Shown here: positions 16,323 to 25,387 of the stretch, one piece after another
Layout of the letters: every line of letters begins with the position of its first letter
Numbering within the stretch: the stretch's first letter is position 1
The notes under the pieces: model-generated
What the model was told of the DNA's origin: nothing
The model's database searches: none
The model's input: only the letters and a program-made list of their open reading frames with translations
Made by a program: the position numbers and the translations under genes
Assembly: GCF_029946185.1 (NCBI RefSeq)
Contig: NZ_JAQSEA010000059.1
Span: forward strand, 1-64,000
DNA length: 64,000 bases
Origin: Prosthecobacter sp.
Lineage (GTDB): Bacteria; Verrucomicrobiota; Verrucomicrobiia; Verrucomicrobiales; Verrucomicrobiaceae
Direction: 5' to 3'

Positions 16323-18392
16323 CTATGGTTGCTCGGCTGGGACAGGTGGATAGAGCCGATTTTCGAGCCACGCAAGTCCTTCCGCGATGTATGCTGGCAC
16401 TTGCCAGTTAGCCTCACTCGCCAGCACGTCCATTGCGAAGTCGGTTTTCTTGAAGCTGCTAGATTTGATGTGCTCGTATATGGAGTTATATGCTTCACCG
16501 AGCCCTTCTGGAATGGTAATATTGAGGCTTAGTGTTCCGTCACGCAAGCGCGCGAAGTTTTGGTAGGCGAACGCCTCCTCCAAAGTGCGCGGTCGCATGT
16601 TCATGGTAGCACCACCGTCGGTGACGGTGATGTCTTGTTGGAACGTGATATATCGACCTCGTTCTGCTGAGTGCTTTTGATCGGGCGTAATGCACATCAA
16701 TTCGTCAACGGAATTCACCTCAAGCAAATGTTTAAGGGATGCATTTGAAGTGAGCGCGCCCGGTGTGTCAGCACGGCAGGCTGGATGCCTTCCGGTAGGA
16801 TCAACCGAATCAAGGTCGGTCACAATGAGATACGGGATGCATAGGAAAGACAGCAATTCATCGAAGCGGTGTGCATATGCACCGCCGATTTCCAACACGG
16901 TGAGATACGACGCCCGCAATCGGTTAGCCGCCTTGTCTATCATTGTCGGCATCAGCAGCTTTTCCACCGAACCTTCAACCAGCACGGCGGCATCAGCGAA
17001 AAATAGGTCACAATGGGTCAGACGAAGGTAGCGTTTGAGGAACGCCAACGCTTCTTCCGGAGTTACCGGCTGATCGGCGATTTCAACGGCGGTGGGCTGG
17101 AAATCTCGTAGGCTGTGAACCTGCGTTGCATTCAATATTCTTGCCGGGTCAGGAGCTTCACCGTTGAGGTGGCAGCGCCTGAAATAGCGAACTTTGCCAA
17201 ACTCGGTGGCATCCAAAATGTGTGAAGAATGGGTGGTTACGATAAGCTGCGGAATCCAATCACCGGCTTCTTCGGCCTCAGCTGATTGCTGAATAACATC
17301 CCAGATATTAGTGATGAAGGTCTGCTGCACCTGTGCATGCAAATGCACCTCCGGCTCTTCGATAAAGATGATCTGGCAGAGCGGGCGGTTTTGAGAAGTG
17401 CGCACCCATTGGGAATGATAGTGCTTCGCCTGAATTGCCATGTAGATGAGATTTTTGAAGCCGAGACCGTTATATAGTTCCGGCAGTTCATGCCCACGGT
17501 AGACATCCACGTAGAGCAGATCTGTGTTGCCGCTCAATGCCGTCTCTGGGTTAAGAGTGGAGACAATTCTCAGCTCGCGGTCATTGACCGATGGGACTCC
17601 AATCCCTTTGATTACACCCATGATCCCAGCGAACTGTTTTGCATAGTGGTCCGTGAGTTGACGGTTATTTTCGTTGATAACGCGGTGTGCATCTTCAGCC
17701 ACTTCCGGTCGTTCAAGGTTCTTCTGATAAAACCCAGCAAAGGCACGAGATAGCCTGTTGCTGCGATTCTCCTCATCGTCGTCGATGTTTCTCTGGGCAC
17801 CAACAAAATCGATGCGAACCAGACTTTGAAGAAGGTTTCTGCCCTCATCCTTGTCCAAAGTCGCGGCTGTTACGCCTGCCTCGGTAGCTTCAAGCGACGC
17901 ATAAGTGATTTCAAAATGTCGATTTAGCTCTCTGTCGTCAGAGAGAAAGGCAGAAAGCGTCTTTTCTGGGGCCTCTTCGCCTGCTTGGGGGTAGGCGGTA
18001 AGATACGCTTCGCGTAGTTTGGCAGGATTAGGGGTTGCATAGCGCAGCCGAACGCCTAGCCGTTCAAAATTATCTGACAGGTTGGGGAGTAGCGTGAAGG
18101 CTCGTCCAAACTCGATGGAGTTAGGATCGACCTTAAACCAAATGTCCAGCTCTATTGAAGGCAGCGCATCTGCCTCTCCCGTTACTCCAAAATCATCAAA
18201 CTCAGGAATTCGGGCGACGGAAAAATCGTAGATGCGAAACTTCCGTTGTCCGAGAAAGCATCGAAAAATTGCAGTCGCAGAGGTCTTGCCGCTGTTGTTA
18301 GGCCCAACGAAGACCGTTTCTCGGTCTTCTATCGCTGCCGATACATTTTCGAGACGGCGGAAATTCCGGATTTCGATGCGGTCAATTTTCAT
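16323..18392 (-). CDS. OLD-family ATPase/TOPRIM endonuclease (GajA-like)
   Basis: This 689-residue protein has an ABC-type ATPase domain: Walker A GPNNSGKT at 30-37, Walker B IIFIEEPEVHLHAQ at ~341-354, and the H-loop THSSHILDA at ~387-395. A C-terminal TOPRIM nuclease domain follows, with the glutamate in VLVEGSVEKLL (E473) and the metal-binding pair D526/D528 in IVTDLD. The RTLEEAF segment near 602 matches the class 2 OLD tail. In Gabija, GajA cuts specific DNA when nucleotide pools fall and works with GajB. The domains fit, but the system here is assigned by architecture, and GajA of the type strain is shorter (about 578 residues). Confidence 0.88.
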   Translation of the reverse strand: MKIDRIEIRNFRRLENVSAAIEDRETVFVGPNNSGKTSATAIFRCFLGQRKFRIYDFSVARIPEFDDFGVTGEADALPSIELDIWFKVDPNSIEFGRAFTLLPNLSDNFERLGVRLRYATPNPAKLREAYLTAYPQAGEEAPEKTLSAFLSDDRELNRHFEITYASLEATEAGVTAATLDKDEGRNLLQSLVRIDFVGAQRNIDDDEENRSNRLSRAFAGFYQKNLERPEVAEDAHRVINENNRQLTDHYAKQFAGIMGVIKGIGVPSVNDRELRIVSTLNPETALSGNTDLLYVDVYRGHELPELYNGLGFKNLIYMAIQAKHYHSQWVRTSQNRPLCQIIFIEEPEVHLHAQVQQTFITNIWDVIQQSAEAEEAGDWIPQLIVTTHSSHILDATEFGKVRYFRRCHLNGEAPDPARILNATQVHSLRDFQPTAVEIADQPVTPEEALAFLKRYLRLTHCDLFFADAAVLVEGSVEKLLMPTMIDKAANRLRASYLTVLEIGGAYAHRFDELLSFLCIPYLIVTDLDSVDPTGRHPACRADTPGALTSNASLKHLLEVNSVDELMCITPDQKHSAERGRYITFQQDITVTDGGATMNMRPRTLEEAFAYQNFARLRDGTLSLNITIPEGLGEAYNSIYEHIKSSSFKKTDFAMDVLASEANWQVPAYIAEGLAWLENRLYPPVPAEQP

Positions 18393-18619
18393 GCGGGTTT
18401 GTATCCGGCTGGTTTGATCCTTGGATATAAATCTCTAGGGTCATCCCCCGCAAAGGGACATTTCGGGATGTGGTTTCAGCACTCATGCGGCGGGCAGTGT
18501 CTGTACCTGAGGACGGTTCGGGATTTGCTGACGATCCAGCGGAGGGTGGAGTGGGAGTCGCATTGCTCTTCATTGATTCGCTAAGATCGGCTCAATCTTT
18601 CATAATTCATCCTTCATAA
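18393..18619. other. Region upstream of the nuclease-helicase module
   Basis: This 227-base gap should hold the promoter of the minus-strand nuclease gene. Near 18594-18621 two near-identical copies of a short TTCATAATTCATC-like direct repeat occur, just beside the stop of the next gene. No tRNA-derived attachment copy is visible. No gene is supported. Confidence 0.35.
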
Positions 18620-21600
18620 TTACCTCCCCACCCGCATCCACTTCCGCGCCTCCATCCCGCTCGCGAGCTCCTTCACCCGCACTTCCCAGCTGCCCGGATC
18701 CTCATTCGGCGCCAGGTCCAGCTTGATTTCAACGATGCCATTCTCGGCCGCATAAAACCCGCTCCCTTCCGCCGCCTTCCCATTCGCATCACGAACATCC
18801 ACGCGCACCGGAATCACCGCCTTGGTCGGCGCCTCCTGGGTGGTCGTAATGCTCACCGCAATCTTCGCGCTGTTCCCCACCACCGCGTTCTCCGGCACCT
18901 CCAGTTTCAATCCCAGCAGCGGCTTCGGCAGCACCATGAAGATGCGCCCATCACAAGGCCCCAGATCCACCGGCCAGCTCATCACCCCATCGGCGCTGCG
19001 CTTCGGCACAATGAACTGCGTACCCGTCAGCTCATACACATTCGCCGATTCCACCTTCAAGCTCACCACCCCGCTCGATGGCACCCCATTTTCCATCACC
19101 AGCCCATGCTGCCCCACGTAGCTGCCAAACTCGCGCTTGTCGTTCATCACAAACACATAGGTCGCATCGCCAAACTTCCGCGTGCGCACAATGATCTCAG
19201 CATTGTCACACATCGCCTTCTGCGGCAGCGCGAACCCGCCCACAGTCCCCGCCATTTCCAGCACCTTCGCCTTGTCCACATCCGCCTTCTTCACCCGCTT
19301 GAAACTCGGCAATAGGAAATCCGCCTTCAGCGCCGGACACAGAAACTCATCCGCCACAATCTTCCCACCCTTCTTCTGCCAGTCCTGAATCCGCGTCACC
19401 ACCGACTTCGTCAGCACATCGCAATACGGCATGACCAGCACCTTGCGACCACTCAGCCCATTCTTGAGCAGTGTCTCCTCATACATAATGTCCGTCTGCA
19501 CATGCGCATGCTGCAGCGCCAGCCACACATCCGCCGCCCAGTCCGTGTTGTTCCCGTAGCTGCCGCGATGCGCAAACATCTGCGACGTAAAACTCTCCAA
19601 AAACGCCACCTCACTCCGCTCATCCGGAATCGCCATCAGCGTCGGCCCCAGCGGCTCGATCACATCATGCAGCAACTGCTTGAGCACCGGCGCCGTGTTC
19701 GAATTCGTGTATCGATACCCCCCCGGACTCCCCGTCGGCACCAGCGACTGCCACCCATGGTACATGATGCCCTGAATCGGCCGCGAGATCTTCGTCCACA
19801 GCGCCTCCTTCAAATGCATCGGCGCAATCGTGATATACGCCGCCTCCGGATCCTGATCCTGCCACGCCACCACCTCACCCGGCGCCTTGCTGCCAATCGG
19901 TGCCGTTTGTGAGCGATACCAGATCAACTGCGTCATCTTCATCACCCGCTGGTTCCTGCCCGTCGCCGCACTCATCGCAAAGAGCTGATCCGCGCACATT
20001 CCAATCTTCTGCGGATCAGGATAGGTGTAGGTCCAGTGCGAGATCACATCCACCCCACCACCCGCGCCGCCAATGCTCGGCTGCCGCACCGCCGGATCAA
20101 AAAACGTCCACACCTTGCTGCTCTTCACCCCCTTGTGCAGCGCCGTATGCAGCCCATTCCAGCCATCCCCAACCGTCCAGAACCAGCGCAAGTATTTCAA
20201 AATCGGATGATCATCCGCAATCACCCGATCCACCGGAAAATCCTTCATCTTCATCCAGTCCACCCCCCACTTTGCCGACACCTCCGCAGGAATCTCCATA
20301 TTCGCAAACTTCCGGTAAGCCTCCACATCCACCGCATTAAAACTCACCTGGCTGCTGTCCCGCACCTCCGAATCAATCAACGCCGTCGTGAACGCCGGAT
20401 GATCCCCATAAGCCTTCGCCACACTCATCCCCACCACCTGAAAGAAAGAAGCGAAATCCGGCAGCGACGCACAGATGTCCTGCCGCGCATAAGGTTTCCC
20501 ATCCCGCCCCACCCGCAGATTTTTCGCCTCCGACTCCAGCACACCCGCCGGCGACAAACTCGCAATGACTTCAAGCCCATTCGCCAGCGCCTCATCCAGC
20601 ATCGCCCGGTTCTTCACAATCACCTCCGGCTTCGCCGGCGGCACCACCTTCTTCTGCGCCCACATCTCACCATAGTCCGCTCCCAATCCAATGAAGTGCG
20701 TGAAACCGAGATCCTTCAAACGCGCGATCTCTTCCCCGCTGGCACCCCACATGATCACCGGCATGCGTTCCGGCACCCGCGGTACCAGTTTCAGCATGGC
20801 TGACTGCTCCGTTCCATAATCACCCACCTCAAACCTCGCCCGCAATTCATACTCATCCGCCTTGAGCGCCGTATTGAAAACATACTTGGCCGTGAAACTC
20901 TTCCCCATTGCCAAATCCGACACAAGAAACTCCTCCGTTGTCCCACCCAGGCTCACCTTCAGCTTCGCCGCTTTCAGCACCTCACGTCGCAAATTAGTGC
21001 AAACGATCTCCACTGCCTTCGCAGTCTCCATCCGCCGCCACACACTTCGTCCTGCCACAATCTGCATCGAAACGCGCTCAAAGCTCAGCACCCCCTCGCA
21101 AACACGCACCTCATCAATCAGCCCCGGAAACCCACCATAATTGCTGCCCAGCCGGTCCCCGATGCTCAGCGCTTTCGTCCCCGGCGTCATATTGCCATAT
21201 CCTGCCAAAATGGAACCACCTGCAGCCACCCCGTTCCGATAAAACTTCCCCTCACCCGCACCATCATAAGTGAATGCCACATGCTGCCAAACGTCCGCCT
21301 CCAGCTTGAACGGCAGCGAATAAATCGTCTTCGACTCCGCCCCAAATCCAAGAGTTACCCACATTCGCCTCAATCCGCCTTTATCTGCATCACCTAGCTG
21401 CCACTGGTAGTCCGTGTGATCGACATACTTCTTGTCCAGCAGGAAGCAGCGCAGCTTCGGTTCAAACTCCGCCTTCGGCTTGATCCACATCTCCAGCGTG
21501 AACGCCCCCTTCACCGGCTTCACCGCCACCACTGCCGCATGCCGTTTGTCATCCACCGGAAATCCCGGAAACGACTCCAAAGCCCCGCCAAATTTGCCTT

Positions 21601-21790
21601 TCGGATTCAACACCGCTCCATGCAGTGCCACATCCTGCGACTCCCCATCAAAATTCCAATACCCCAGCACGTGGGGTCCAGTGGCATCTTCCTTCGCATA
21701 ACCCGTCTCCCAGGTTTCTTGTAGCGCAGCCTGAGCAACCCATGGAAAACAAAGTCCTAACAGGAGAAGAAAGCGAACGGTTTGGAACAT
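18620..21790 (-). CDS. Large secreted LamG-domain, glycosidase-like protein
   Basis: This is a ~1056-residue exported protein. The start at 21790 gives the signal peptide MFQTVRFLLLLGLCFPWVA. Residues ~30-230 form a LamG/concanavalin-like domain (HVLGYWNFDGESQD, AFTLEMWIKPK, WQHVAFTYDGAGEGKFYRNG, GLIDEVRVCEGVLS). The middle looks like a TIM-barrel glycoside-hydrolase fold of the beta-galactosidase type (ARLKDLGFTHFIGLGADYGE, TALIDSEVRDSS, MYHGWQSL). A trimerisation-like/Rossmann segment follows (KVLVMPYCDVLTKSV), then a beta-sandwich C-terminus. It probably binds and processes polysaccharide outside the cell. The exact GH family is unassigned, and the acid residue in DSEVRDS is only a candidate catalyst. 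Confidence 0.75.
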   Translation of the reverse strand: MFQTVRFLLLLGLCFPWVAQAALQETWETGYAKEDATGPHVLGYWNFDGESQDVALHGAVLNPKGKFGGALESFPGFPVDDKRHAAVVAVKPVKGAFTLEMWIKPKAEFEPKLRCFLLDKKYVDHTDYQWQLGDADKGGLRRMWVTLGFGAESKTIYSLPFKLEADVWQHVAFTYDGAGEGKFYRNGVAAGGSILAGYGNMTPGTKALSIGDRLGSNYGGFPGLIDEVRVCEGVLSFERVSMQIVAGRSVWRRMETAKAVEIVCTNLRREVLKAAKLKVSLGGTTEEFLVSDLAMGKSFTAKYVFNTALKADEYELRARFEVGDYGTEQSAMLKLVPRVPERMPVIMWGASGEEIARLKDLGFTHFIGLGADYGEMWAQKKVVPPAKPEVIVKNRAMLDEALANGLEVIASLSPAGVLESEAKNLRVGRDGKPYARQDICASLPDFASFFQVVGMSVAKAYGDHPAFTTALIDSEVRDSSQVSFNAVDVEAYRKFANMEIPAEVSAKWGVDWMKMKDFPVDRVIADDHPILKYLRWFWTVGDGWNGLHTALHKGVKSSKVWTFFDPAVRQPSIGGAGGGVDVISHWTYTYPDPQKIGMCADQLFAMSAATGRNQRVMKMTQLIWYRSQTAPIGSKAPGEVVAWQDQDPEAAYITIAPMHLKEALWTKISRPIQGIMYHGWQSLVPTGSPGGYRYTNSNTAPVLKQLLHDVIEPLGPTLMAIPDERSEVAFLESFTSQMFAHRGSYGNNTDWAADVWLALQHAHVQTDIMYEETLLKNGLSGRKVLVMPYCDVLTKSVVTRIQDWQKKGGKIVADEFLCPALKADFLLPSFKRVKKADVDKAKVLEMAGTVGGFALPQKAMCDNAEIIVRTRKFGDATYVFVMNDKREFGSYVGQHGLVMENGVPSSGVVSLKVESANVYELTGTQFIVPKRSADGVMSWPVDLGPCDGRIFMVLPKPLLGLKLEVPENAVVGNSAKIAVSITTTQEAPTKAVIPVRVDVRDANGKAAEGSGFYAAENGIVEIKLDLAPNEDPGSWEVRVKELASGMEARKWMRVGR

Positions 21791-21844
21791 AGATGTCTCA
21801 TACGAGATCGAGCCCCCGGTTCGCACAACGAACGCCGAATCAAT

Positions 21845-22885
21845 TCACGCCTTCACCGCCCACCTCAGCTTTGCCGGAGCCGCCCGCGGATTGTCACGGG
21901 TCTCCTGCGAAGTGGGGCGTATGACTTCATCGTTGGTGGCGCTGAAAAGACCGCTGCGCAGCCCTTCACGCAAGAGATGCTTCACCCGCCGGTCTTCTCC
22001 TGAATGGAAGGTAAGGATGGCGACACGCGCACCGCTGCGCAGACAGGAGGGCAATTGACGCAAGAAAGTGTCGAGCGCGGTAAACTCCTCATTCACAGCA
22101 ATGCGCAGAGCCTGAAAGACGCGGCGCACGGTTGTATCTCGGTCTTCCTCGTTCACCCGATGCGGCAGCGCACGACGCACAGCTTCAGCCAGTGAACGTG
22201 TCGTCGGTTGATCCGTCTCAGCCAGCGCCTGCGCGATCAGTTTCGCGTGCGGCTCATCCGCATTGTCACTGAGGATGGCAGTGAGTTTCTCGGCGCTGAG
22301 CTTTTGCAACAATTCGCGTGCAGAGACACCGCGTTGCGGATTCATGCGCATATCGAGCGGGCCGTCGTGCTTGAAGCTGAAGCCACGGGCGGGATTGTCG
22401 AACTGCATGGAAGAGCAGCCAAGATCGGCGAGCAGCACGTCCACACCATTGCCCCAGCCGATTTCGCCAAGGGCGCGGGGCAGTCCGGCGAAGTTCATAC
22501 GCTTCACGACGAGCGCAGACTCCTCGCAGCCCCCTGCACGCAGCCGCGCCTCGGTGCGCACAATTTCGAGGGGATCCTGATCGAGGGCGAGTAGAGTGCC
22601 GCCTGGTTGCACGGCCTTGAGCAAAGCTGCAGCATGGCCACCGTAGCCCAGTGTGCAATCCACAGCACGTTCGCCGGGTTGGGGTGCAAGAATTTGCAAA
22701 ATCTTGCTCAACAAGATGGGCACATGCTGTCCGGCGGGTGTTTTGCCGGAGGCACGCACCTTCGCGATGGTCTCGGCATAAAGCTCGGGATTCAGCTCCT
22801 TGTACTTGTCCTCGAAGCGCTGCGGATTTTTACCGGAGTACCGCTTGCGGCGACGGTGCGGCGTTGGGAGCTCTGCTTCGCTCAC
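21845..22885 (-). CDS. rsmH: 16S rRNA (cytosine-1402-N4)-methyltransferase RsmH
   Basis: This 346-residue enzyme carries the RsmH signature: HVPILLSKILQIL at the start of the fold, the SAM site CTLGYGGHAAALL, the acidic LLALDQDPLEI, the LLADLGCSSMQFD motif, and the C-terminal block RVFQALRIAVNEE with ILTFHSGEDRRVK. It modifies C1402 in the decoding centre of 16S rRNA. An N-terminal basic extension (PHRRRKRYSGKNP) is longer than in E. coli. Translation probably begins at a GTG that overlaps the stop of the upstream pyrophosphohydrolase gene by four bases. In most bacteria it lies in the dcw cluster; here no division genes are adjacent. Confidence 0.95.
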   Translation of the reverse strand: MSEAELPTPHRRRKRYSGKNPQRFEDKYKELNPELYAETIAKVRASGKTPAGQHVPILLSKILQILAPQPGERAVDCTLGYGGHAAALLKAVQPGGTLLALDQDPLEIVRTEARLRAGGCEESALVVKRMNFAGLPRALGEIGWGNGVDVLLADLGCSSMQFDNPARGFSFKHDGPLDMRMNPQRGVSARELLQKLSAEKLTAILSDNADEPHAKLIAQALAETDQPTTRSLAEAVRRALPHRVNEEDRDTTVRRVFQALRIAVNEEFTALDTFLRQLPSCLRSGARVAILTFHSGEDRRVKHLLREGLRSGLFSATNDEVIRPTSQETRDNPRAAPAKLRWAVKA

Positions 22886-23226
22886 AGTTCGTTGTATTTA
22901 GCGTTTGATCCCCGTGCCTTGGCCACGGGATAGCGTGTTTCATTGCGCTCAACCTTGTCGAGCATCGCCTGACCGAGATCGACGCCGAGATTGTGAGCGA
23001 GTTCAAAGAGCAGGATACCTACATCGGCCATCTCATCCTTCAGCTCTGGCAGCTTGTCCTTTACCCGCTGCTCGATCTGCTCCGGCTGCTGCCAGACAAA
23101 GTGCTGCAGCAGCTCCCCCGCCTCCGCCGTGATGGCGACCGCGAGCTCCTTCGGACTGTGAAACTGCATCCAGTCCCGGGCGTCACGAAACGCACAGATT
23201 CGGGCGGTGATTTGTTCGATGCTCAT
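22882..23226 (-). CDS. MazG-like nucleotide pyrophosphohydrolase
   Basis: This 114-residue protein has the all-helical NTP-PPase fold. The metal-binding acidic motif reads AEAGELLQHFVW and, further on, ELKDEMADVGILLFELAHNLGVDL, the EExxD-type arrangement of MazG and dCTP pyrophosphatase families. It should hydrolyse non-canonical or excess NTPs to NMP and PPi. The start at 23226 (MSIEQITARI) is preferred, since the longer frame begins with a Cys-rich unrelated stretch. It is co-transcribed with rsmH by four-base overlap. Confidence 0.9.
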   Translation of the reverse strand: MSIEQITARICAFRDARDWMQFHSPKELAVAITAEAGELLQHFVWQQPEQIEQRVKDKLPELKDEMADVGILLFELAHNLGVDLGQAMLDKVERNETRYPVAKARGSNAKYNEL

Positions 23227-23339
23227 GCAGCATGATGCAGGTGCGCACTCGCAGGAGCAACCGGGAAGGCGACAAGATGCACTCATTCAGTCGCAAGCCA
23301 CGCGGAGACGCCTTCGCGCAAATCAAGGATGCTTTTCCC

Positions 23340-23756
23340 ATGAAAATTCAATATCAAATCGCACTTGCCACCTGCCTCGCAATCACCAGCGCTCTCCATG
23401 CCGCCGGAGATTCCCCGGTGGATTTCGTGAAACAGATCAAGCCCATTCTCGCTGCCCGCTGTGTCGAGTGTCACAATTCGGAGACGCTGCTGGGCGAACT
23501 CAATCTGCAAACACGGGCGCTCGCTTTTGAAAAGCGCAAAGCCGGACCCGTGATCGTGCCGAAGAATGCAGAGAAGAGCATGCTGTATCTCGTGCTGACA
23601 CTGCCGGCCAGAGACACGAAAGCCATGCCCGCCACAGGCCATCGCATTCCGAAGGATGAGATCAGCACGATCCGGCAATGGATTGATGAAGGTGCGAACT
23701 GGCCCGAAGGTGAGGACGGTGCCGTCACGTTGAAGCATAAGAATTCCGCAAGGTAA
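23340..23756 (+). CDS. Exported monoheme c-type cytochrome (planctomycete/verrucomicrobial type)
   Basis: This 138-residue protein has a signal peptide (MKIQYQIALATCLAITSALHA) and one heme site, CVECH, in the phrase IKPILAARCVECHNSETLLG, the PSCyt1 pattern. Later conserved phrases include SMLYLVLTLP, AMPATGHRIPKDEISTIRQWIDEGANWP, where Met in AMPA is the likely distal heme ligand. It should carry electrons in the periplasm. The intradiol dioxygenase gene follows 124 bases downstream on the same strand. Divergently placed MazG is upstream. The partner oxidase or donor is not evident here. Confidence 0.9.
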   Translation: MKIQYQIALATCLAITSALHAAGDSPVDFVKQIKPILAARCVECHNSETLLGELNLQTRALAFEKRKAGPVIVPKNAEKSMLYLVLTLPARDTKAMPATGHRIPKDEISTIRQWIDEGANWPEGEDGAVTLKHKNSAR

Positions 23757-23880
23757 GAGGCCGAGCAAGGCGAAAGACCTGATTGAAGGCGGAGTTACGA
23801 CAGCTGTGCTGCAATGATTGAATCATTTCGTGAGCAACCAACCGATGATTCAGCGGTTTGGATGGTATCAAACCCTGCTC

Positions 23881-24672
23881 ATGAACACCACGATTCAACC
23901 CTTCCACATCCCGCTCAGCCGCCGTAAACTGCTGCACAACCTGCTTCTGACCACCGGGGGCATCATCACCGGGAGTGTGTATGCCGAGGCGCTTGCGCTG
24001 ACCCCGCGTGCGACGGAAGGACCATATTATCCGGATCATCTGCCGCTCGATCAGGACAATGACCTGACGATGATCATTGGTGGCAAAGCCCCCGCGAACG
24101 GGGTGGTGACGGAGTTCGGTGGCCGCCTGCTGAATGTGGATGGCAAGCCCGTGCAAAATGCCTTGGTGGAGCTCTGGCAGTCCGACAACAACGGCTGCTA
24201 CATCCACAGCCGGGGCACGCAGCAGGGCAAGGAGCGTGACCCTCAGTTCCAGGGTTATGGGAAGATCGAGACCAATGCGAAAGGCGAATATCGCTTCCGT
24301 ACGATCCTGCCAGGCTTGTACACGGGTCGAACGCTGCACTATCACATCCGTGTGAAGCAGAACGAAAAGAGTATGCTGACCACGCAGTTGTTCATCGCCG
24401 GTGTGCCGCAGAATGACCGCGATGGCATCCTGCGCAGCATGGGAACGGAGCAGCAGCGGCTCTCCGTCATTCGCGAATTCAAACCCATGAGTACCGAGAG
24501 CAAAGAGCTCGCCGCAATCTGGGACATTGTGATTGGTCACACACCAGAAGAGAAGGAACAGCGTGGTCGCGGTCCCGGAGGTCCGGGCGGACCACTACCG
24601 CGTCGTCGTGACAATGCGGAATTGCGTGGGCAGGATCTCAGTGACTTGGTCTTGGGGCCTGCGCCGTTCTAA
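23881..24672 (+). CDS. Tat-exported intradiol ring-cleavage dioxygenase-like protein
   Basis: This ~263-residue protein matches protocatechuate 3,4-dioxygenase-type proteins: RATEGPYYPDHLPLD at the start of the domain, the carboxypeptidase-like strand VDGKPVQNALVELWQSD, then the iron ligands Tyr in NGCYIHSRG and Tyr plus two His in YTGRTLHYHIRV. A twin-arginine-like signal (SRRKLLHNLLL) precedes it. The C-terminal tail is Gly/Pro/Arg-rich (GRGPGGPGGPLPRRR). Family members open catechol-type rings using Fe(III) and O2. Exported versions in these phyla are little studied. The start at 23881 is chosen for the signal; a frame open from 23818 exists. Confidence 0.85.
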   Translation: MNTTIQPFHIPLSRRKLLHNLLLTTGGIITGSVYAEALALTPRATEGPYYPDHLPLDQDNDLTMIIGGKAPANGVVTEFGGRLLNVDGKPVQNALVELWQSDNNGCYIHSRGTQQGKERDPQFQGYGKIETNAKGEYRFRTILPGLYTGRTLHYHIRVKQNEKSMLTTQLFIAGVPQNDRDGILRSMGTEQQRLSVIREFKPMSTESKELAAIWDIVIGHTPEEKEQRGRGPGGPGGPLPRRRDNAELRGQDLSDLVLGPAPF

Positions 24673-24679
24673 TCACGGA

Positions 24680-25387
24680 TCACGCAGATAGCAGCCGCTC
24701 CACCAGCTTGGGCAGTTCAGCTGACACCGGTCCGACAATGTGCTCATGGAAGTGCCGTGAGATCTCGGTGCGCTCGATGTTGATCTCGATGAGACGGCAG
24801 TTCGAATGGCTCGCGACCTGCTGCGCAAATCCAGCCGCCGGATAAACGACTCCGGAGGTGCCGATGCAGAGAAATACATCGGCTCCCTCCAAGGCGCTCA
24901 TAATGGTCTCCATCTCGAAGGGAAATTCACCAAACCAGACGATGTGCGGGCGCAGGCCGCCGATCTCGCCACAGGCGCGGCAGCGCGTGCCCGATGACAA
25001 TTCTTGGGTCCAGGACAGAACTGCGCCGCAGCATTCACAGCGCGCTTTGCGCAGTTCTCCGTGCATGTGGATGAGCTTTTCACTGCCGGCGCGTTCATGA
25101 AGGTCATCCACGTTTTGGGTGACCAGCAGAAACTTGCCGCGCCATTCGCGTTCCAACTTCACCAGAGCAAGATGACCTGCGTTGGGCTCCACGGTGTTCA
25201 ATGCCGCACGGCGCAGATTGTAAAAATGATGCACCAGTTCGGGATCACGGGCGAAGCCCTCTGGTGAGGCGACTTCTTCAATGCGATGGCCTTCCCAAAG
25301 GCCGTCCACACCCCGAAATGTCGGAACGCCGGATTCGGCGGACATACCCGCGCCGGTGAGCACGACGATGTTTTGCCCGGCGCTCAT
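24680..25387 (-). CDS. cobB: NAD-dependent protein deacylase, Sir2 family
   Basis: This 235-residue sirtuin shows the NAD motif [15 protein letters not shown], the catalytic region [13 protein letters not shown] with the active His in HMHGELRKA, and a four-Cys zinc site (CECCG ... CRACG). The FGE phrase after VWF fits class III/U bacterial enzymes, which remove acyl groups from lysines. The start at 25387 overlaps the stop of the methyltransferase gene by four bases (ATGA), so they form an operon. The last residues end eight bases from the convergent dioxygenase gene. Confidence 0.93.
   Translation of the reverse strand: MSAGQNIVVLTGAGMSAESGVPTFRGVDGLWEGHRIEEVASPEGFARDPELVHHFYNLRRAALNTVEPNAGHLALVKLEREWRGKFLLVTQNVDDLHERAGSEKLIHMHGELRKARCECCGAVLSWTQELSSGTRCRACGEIGGLRPHIVWFGEFPFEMETIMSALEGADVFLCIGTSGVVYPAAGFAQQVASHSNCRLIEINIERTEISRHFHEHIVGPVSAELPKLVERLLSA

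Noticed and set aside
13856-18600. tRNA-Val as an attachment site with direct-repeat ends
   Set aside because: I looked for a second copy of the tRNA 3' end near the far side of the nuclease-helicase module and found none. No integrase gene is present.
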